In this document: positions 61,434 through 64,000 of the stretch, piece after piece
How positions within the stretch are numbered: position 1 is the stretch's first letter
Layout: every line of letters starts with the position of its first letter
Source of the DNA: Leucocoprinus leucothites
Taxonomy: Eukaryota > Basidiomycota > Agaricomycetes > Agaricales > Agaricaceae
DNA: 64,000 nt
NCBI GenBank assembly: GCA_013368445.1
Contig: JAACJO010000015.1
Span: 310,001-374,000, forward strand
Reading direction: 5' to 3'
Position numbers and translations under genes: made by a program
Notes under the pieces: generated by a model
Seen by the model: the letters and a program-made list of their open reading frames with translations, nothing else
Told to the model about the DNA's origin: nothing
Databases searched by the model: none

Positions 61434-62199
61434 GCCTCATCGCGGTGTTCACTGGGATCCTCCCTGTGTGTCGAGATGAACAAGGCCTCGCCGCTGTACT
61501 GTCACAAGGTAACCCTTTTTCTCTCGCTTGTACACGTACACTAACCAGATTACGTCTTCCAGAGATCGGTCACGTCGTCGCCCGTCATTCCGCCGAAAGA
61601 ATGCCCTCACAATCAGTCACATTTGCCTTACTTTCGTTCTGCATTTCTTCGGCCTAGATTATTTCTTTACGAATGCCTTCCAAACGATTTTCTTCCAACT
61701 TCCAAACTCCCGTGCGCAAGGGCTTGAAGGTGATTTGTGTCATCAAGTTGTTTGTGCCATTCTCTGCAAACAATTAGCACGTTTTCCCCTAGTGGACCTC
61801 ATCGACCTCCGACTCATGGCTCGTGCTTGCTATGACCCTAAAGCTGCACCCGAGTGCGTTTTATCTGTCCCCATTTGACATGATATCTTGCTTACCACGG
61901 AGTACTCTCCACGTAGGAGGTTTGAGCGAATGAGTAAATTGGGCGATAGGAGATTTGATTTCTTCGATATTCATCTTTCTTCGGAACGTCGCGTCAAGGT
62001 CTGTAAATTTCTTGTCGTACCGATATTCCAGACGCTAATGATTTTTGTCTGGTATGTTTGTAAACAGAAACTGGAAGAAGCATTGCCAGCGTCGTATACG
62101 ATACTTGCGAGAAATCCCCAATGCGAAATCATGAGTGAACAACTAGAAAGATTCAGAGAAGTTTCCATCAAGGACGATGTCGGTATAGAATTTTCGTGA
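61434..62199 (+). pseudogene. OMA1 partial duplicate, pseudogene
   Basis: Copy of OMA1 from the start of exon 4 to the stop. The first zinc-ligand codon is changed (CAC to CAA at 61505-61507), turning HEIGH into QEIGH. A one-base deletion near 61,630 breaks the frame soon after. Exons 1-3 are absent. Parts of the later exons remain readable (LVDLIDLRLMARACYDPKAA, EQLERFREVSIKDD). It cannot make an active protease. Confidence 0.9.
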
Positions 62200-62277
62200 T
62201 GTTTGTGGTAACTAATTATACATTATCACCGGAGGGAGACAATCACATCCCAAGTTCGTATGACATTAATACTACAA

Positions 62278-63084
62278 TTACAGACCCCTCACCTTTTCTG
62301 CTATCTCGCGGGCCTCCGTTTCCGACATACCGCAAGCGTTCACCATTCTATTCAACGCTTCTCCAGCTACCTCCTTGACGTCCTCGTGCCGCACCTTCCT
62401 AGTTCTGCCGCATCCGATATCTTGATTTGTAAAGGTGACTTCAACAATATTCCTGAACCACTCTGCGGCTGGAACGCGCCACGGATCAGCCAGACAAGTG
62501 GATCGTATCAATCGTTGGACTTTTTCTCGAGAATCCTCATATTCATCGTCGAACTTATGTCCATCCCCCCTTCTGTTCTTCTTCCCTCTGAACGCCGTGA
62601 CACACGCGAATCCCGCGGGATGAATCCCATACCTCTGAAAAGTCGATTTGTTATCCCACCACCACCGATCCATGTTATCCTCGTTCTCCAGCCCAGTGAT
62701 GACAACGACGCTAGGGACCTTTGACTGACAAATGACCTCCTGGAATAATTTCCAGTTTTTGGGAGCGGAGTCTTTGATTCGAGGGGCACGCATGACGAAC
62801 ATCAGGAGGCTGACGCCGTCGGAAAGTTTACGGAGAAGCGAGTATAGTTGGGCAATAGCATCCGCTTTGGGAACTTTCCCGGCGTCACCTTCATCGAGGC
62901 CGGCGGTATCCCAGAGCGTTGCGGGCTGGCCGACAACGTTGACTTCGAAGCTGCGACTTTCGAATGTGCAGCCTCTTGCACCGCTTGATATGTCGGCGGC
63001 GTGTTCGTTGCTCGAGAGCATGTTGACGACGCTGCTCTTTCCGGCGCCGGATTCCCCGAAAATGATTATGTTGGATCGAGGCAT
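62278..63084 (-). CDS. Small GTPase-like protein (AIG1/MMR_HSR1 type), copy 2
   Basis: 268 residues, same length as copy 1 and uninterrupted. P-loop GESGAGKSS (Ser replaces the Cys of copy 1), DTAGLDEGDAGK, TGLENEDNMDRWWWDNKS. Changes between the copies are spread through the protein and include conservative ones (for example VLFGECG against IIFGESG), so this copy seems to be kept under selection, unlike the OMA1 fragment beside it. Confidence 0.8.
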   Translation of the reverse strand: MPRSNIIIFGESGAGKSSVVNMLSSNEHAADISSGARGCTFESRSFEVNVVGQPATLWDTAGLDEGDAGKVPKADAIAQLYSLLRKLSDGVSLLMFVMRAPRIKDSAPKNWKLFQEVICQSKVPSVVVITGLENEDNMDRWWWDNKSTFQRYGIHPAGFACVTAFRGKKNRRGDGHKFDDEYEDSREKVQRLIRSTCLADPWRVPAAEWFRNIVEVTFTNQDIGCGRTRKVRHEDVKEVAGEALNRMVNACGMSETEAREIAEKVRGL

Positions 63085-64000
63085 TGGATCAAGAGCTGAT
63101 ACGAGAGAGAGAGAATTATCGAGATGATGAGGACGTTTGGTGATTTCGTGCTCGGAGTTGGGAGGCTATATAGCTTAGGTGGACTTTGAGCCACTGGGGA
63201 GACATCGAGTGGAGATGGTTTTACACTTTTTTACGGCATCAAGAACAGAAATTGAATGTATGAACGCATTCAACTACTGTTCGCTTCAATGACTACAACA
63301 GAAGTCGAGTGTCAATCTGCTTGTGGGTGCGTGTGAGCCATGAAAAAAGCTGTGTCGTAGCACCTTCACCTTATCGCCCAATTACCTCTCTGCGGCAGTG
63401 CGTAGAAATGGATATGTGCATTCGAGAAGACTAGTAGTGCGCGCTCGCTACGGCATATTCCTCGGACTCTGGGCTTTTACTTAAGCAAATATGGACTATT
63501 CAAGAGGAGGGAGGATCGGGAGGATGGCGCAAGACCTCAATGTGCTGTGCTTTGGGCTCGAGTTAGGCCGGTTTCTCCACTGGCCTGGGTATTGTAATGG
63601 AATGTTCAATCCTTTCCTTGATACACTCCTTGCGCTATCACATTGAGGACCTTCGCGAAGTTCGCAGCATTGCTTTTCATCATCAGCTCCCTCAAAGCTT
63701 AAAACTACTGTATACGAAAATGCTTCTTATACACAGCACCTCGTTGGAACCGGGAGTCTGAAGAGAAGTAGATTGATGTACAGGGCTTGTCTGTTGGTTG
63801 GAAGAAGACCACTTCGGCACCACATTTCAGCTTCTCTACTGCGTATTGCTGTTCTCCAATTGACCGATCACCCGTCCGGTTGAACGCGCCAGTTCGAAGT
63901 CCATACAGATGACGAGTCTAGTCAAGAACCTTCAACGCTGGCACTTCTGTCAGGAAAAATGCAACCCTTCACCATCCGCACCACCTGCTGTCCTTGACAT
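63085..64000. other. GTPase copy 2 upstream region and window end
   Basis: Repeats the upstream region of copy 1 up to about 63,900. No gene is supported in the last 100 bases. Confidence 0.4.

Larger units (their letters stand above)
61434..63900. repeat. Segmental duplication, unit 2 (OMA1 fragment plus GTPase copy 2)
   Basis: Second unit of the roughly 2.5-kb tandem duplication. The left breakpoint lies at or just before the end of OMA1 intron 3. Confidence 0.85.

Overview
The window is a piece of a basidiomycete genome, most likely an Agaricomycete (mushroom-type fungus). The evidence is many short GT-AG introns of about 50-60 bases, three DUF6533 seven-helix proteins, NACHT NTPases with a basidiomycete N-terminal layout, and ordinary eukaryotic housekeeping genes (UCH deubiquitinase, ZPR1, WDR48/Bun107, SDH4, Arh1-type ferredoxin reductase, OMA1). 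There are no bacterial operons, CRISPR arrays or tRNA genes that I can support. Most real genes are multi-exon. Exon borders given here were worked out by hand from splice signals and reading phase.

Layout. 1-7,973: UCH deubiquitinase (minus, cut by the window edge), a cyclin, a NACHT protein, ZPR1 (minus) and a divergent HNH protein. 8,276-11,304: a DUF6533 membrane protein (minus) and a 585-bp terminal-inverted-repeat element. 11,550-19,782: a very long WDR48 homologue and a secreted ACMSD-type amidohydrolase. 20,470-28,000: a single-exon RNase H-like gene, a second DUF6533 gene that is the inverted paralogue of the first, a NACHT relic and a third DUF6533 gene. 28,668-39,673: a small secreted cysteine-rich protein, a second NACHT gene, a complete Ty1/copia element of 6.4 kb with 98.9% identical LTRs, and an AIM6-like phosphodiesterase. 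40,430-53,945: a tandem cluster of six further RNase H-like genes. 54,278-64,000: a membrane protein, then mitochondrial genes (SDH4, ferredoxin reductase, OMA1) and a 2.5-kb tandem duplication carrying a small GTPase gene and, in the second copy, an OMA1 pseudogene.

The most striking content is the RNase H-like family, with seven copies in the window. Each full copy is an uninterrupted gene of about 500-600 codons. It has an N-terminal His/Cys motif resembling a zinc site, a coiled coil, an acidic low-complexity linker and a C-terminal retroelement-type RNase H domain. No reverse transcriptase, integrase, protease or LTR accompanies any copy. Flanking and promoter sequence is duplicated with the genes. 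One copy has lost its first catalytic Asp, one has lost its whole N-terminal module, and one carries an exact 3 x 120-bp in-frame repeat. This looks like a host-domesticated, locally amplifying family, and I know of no described system it matches.
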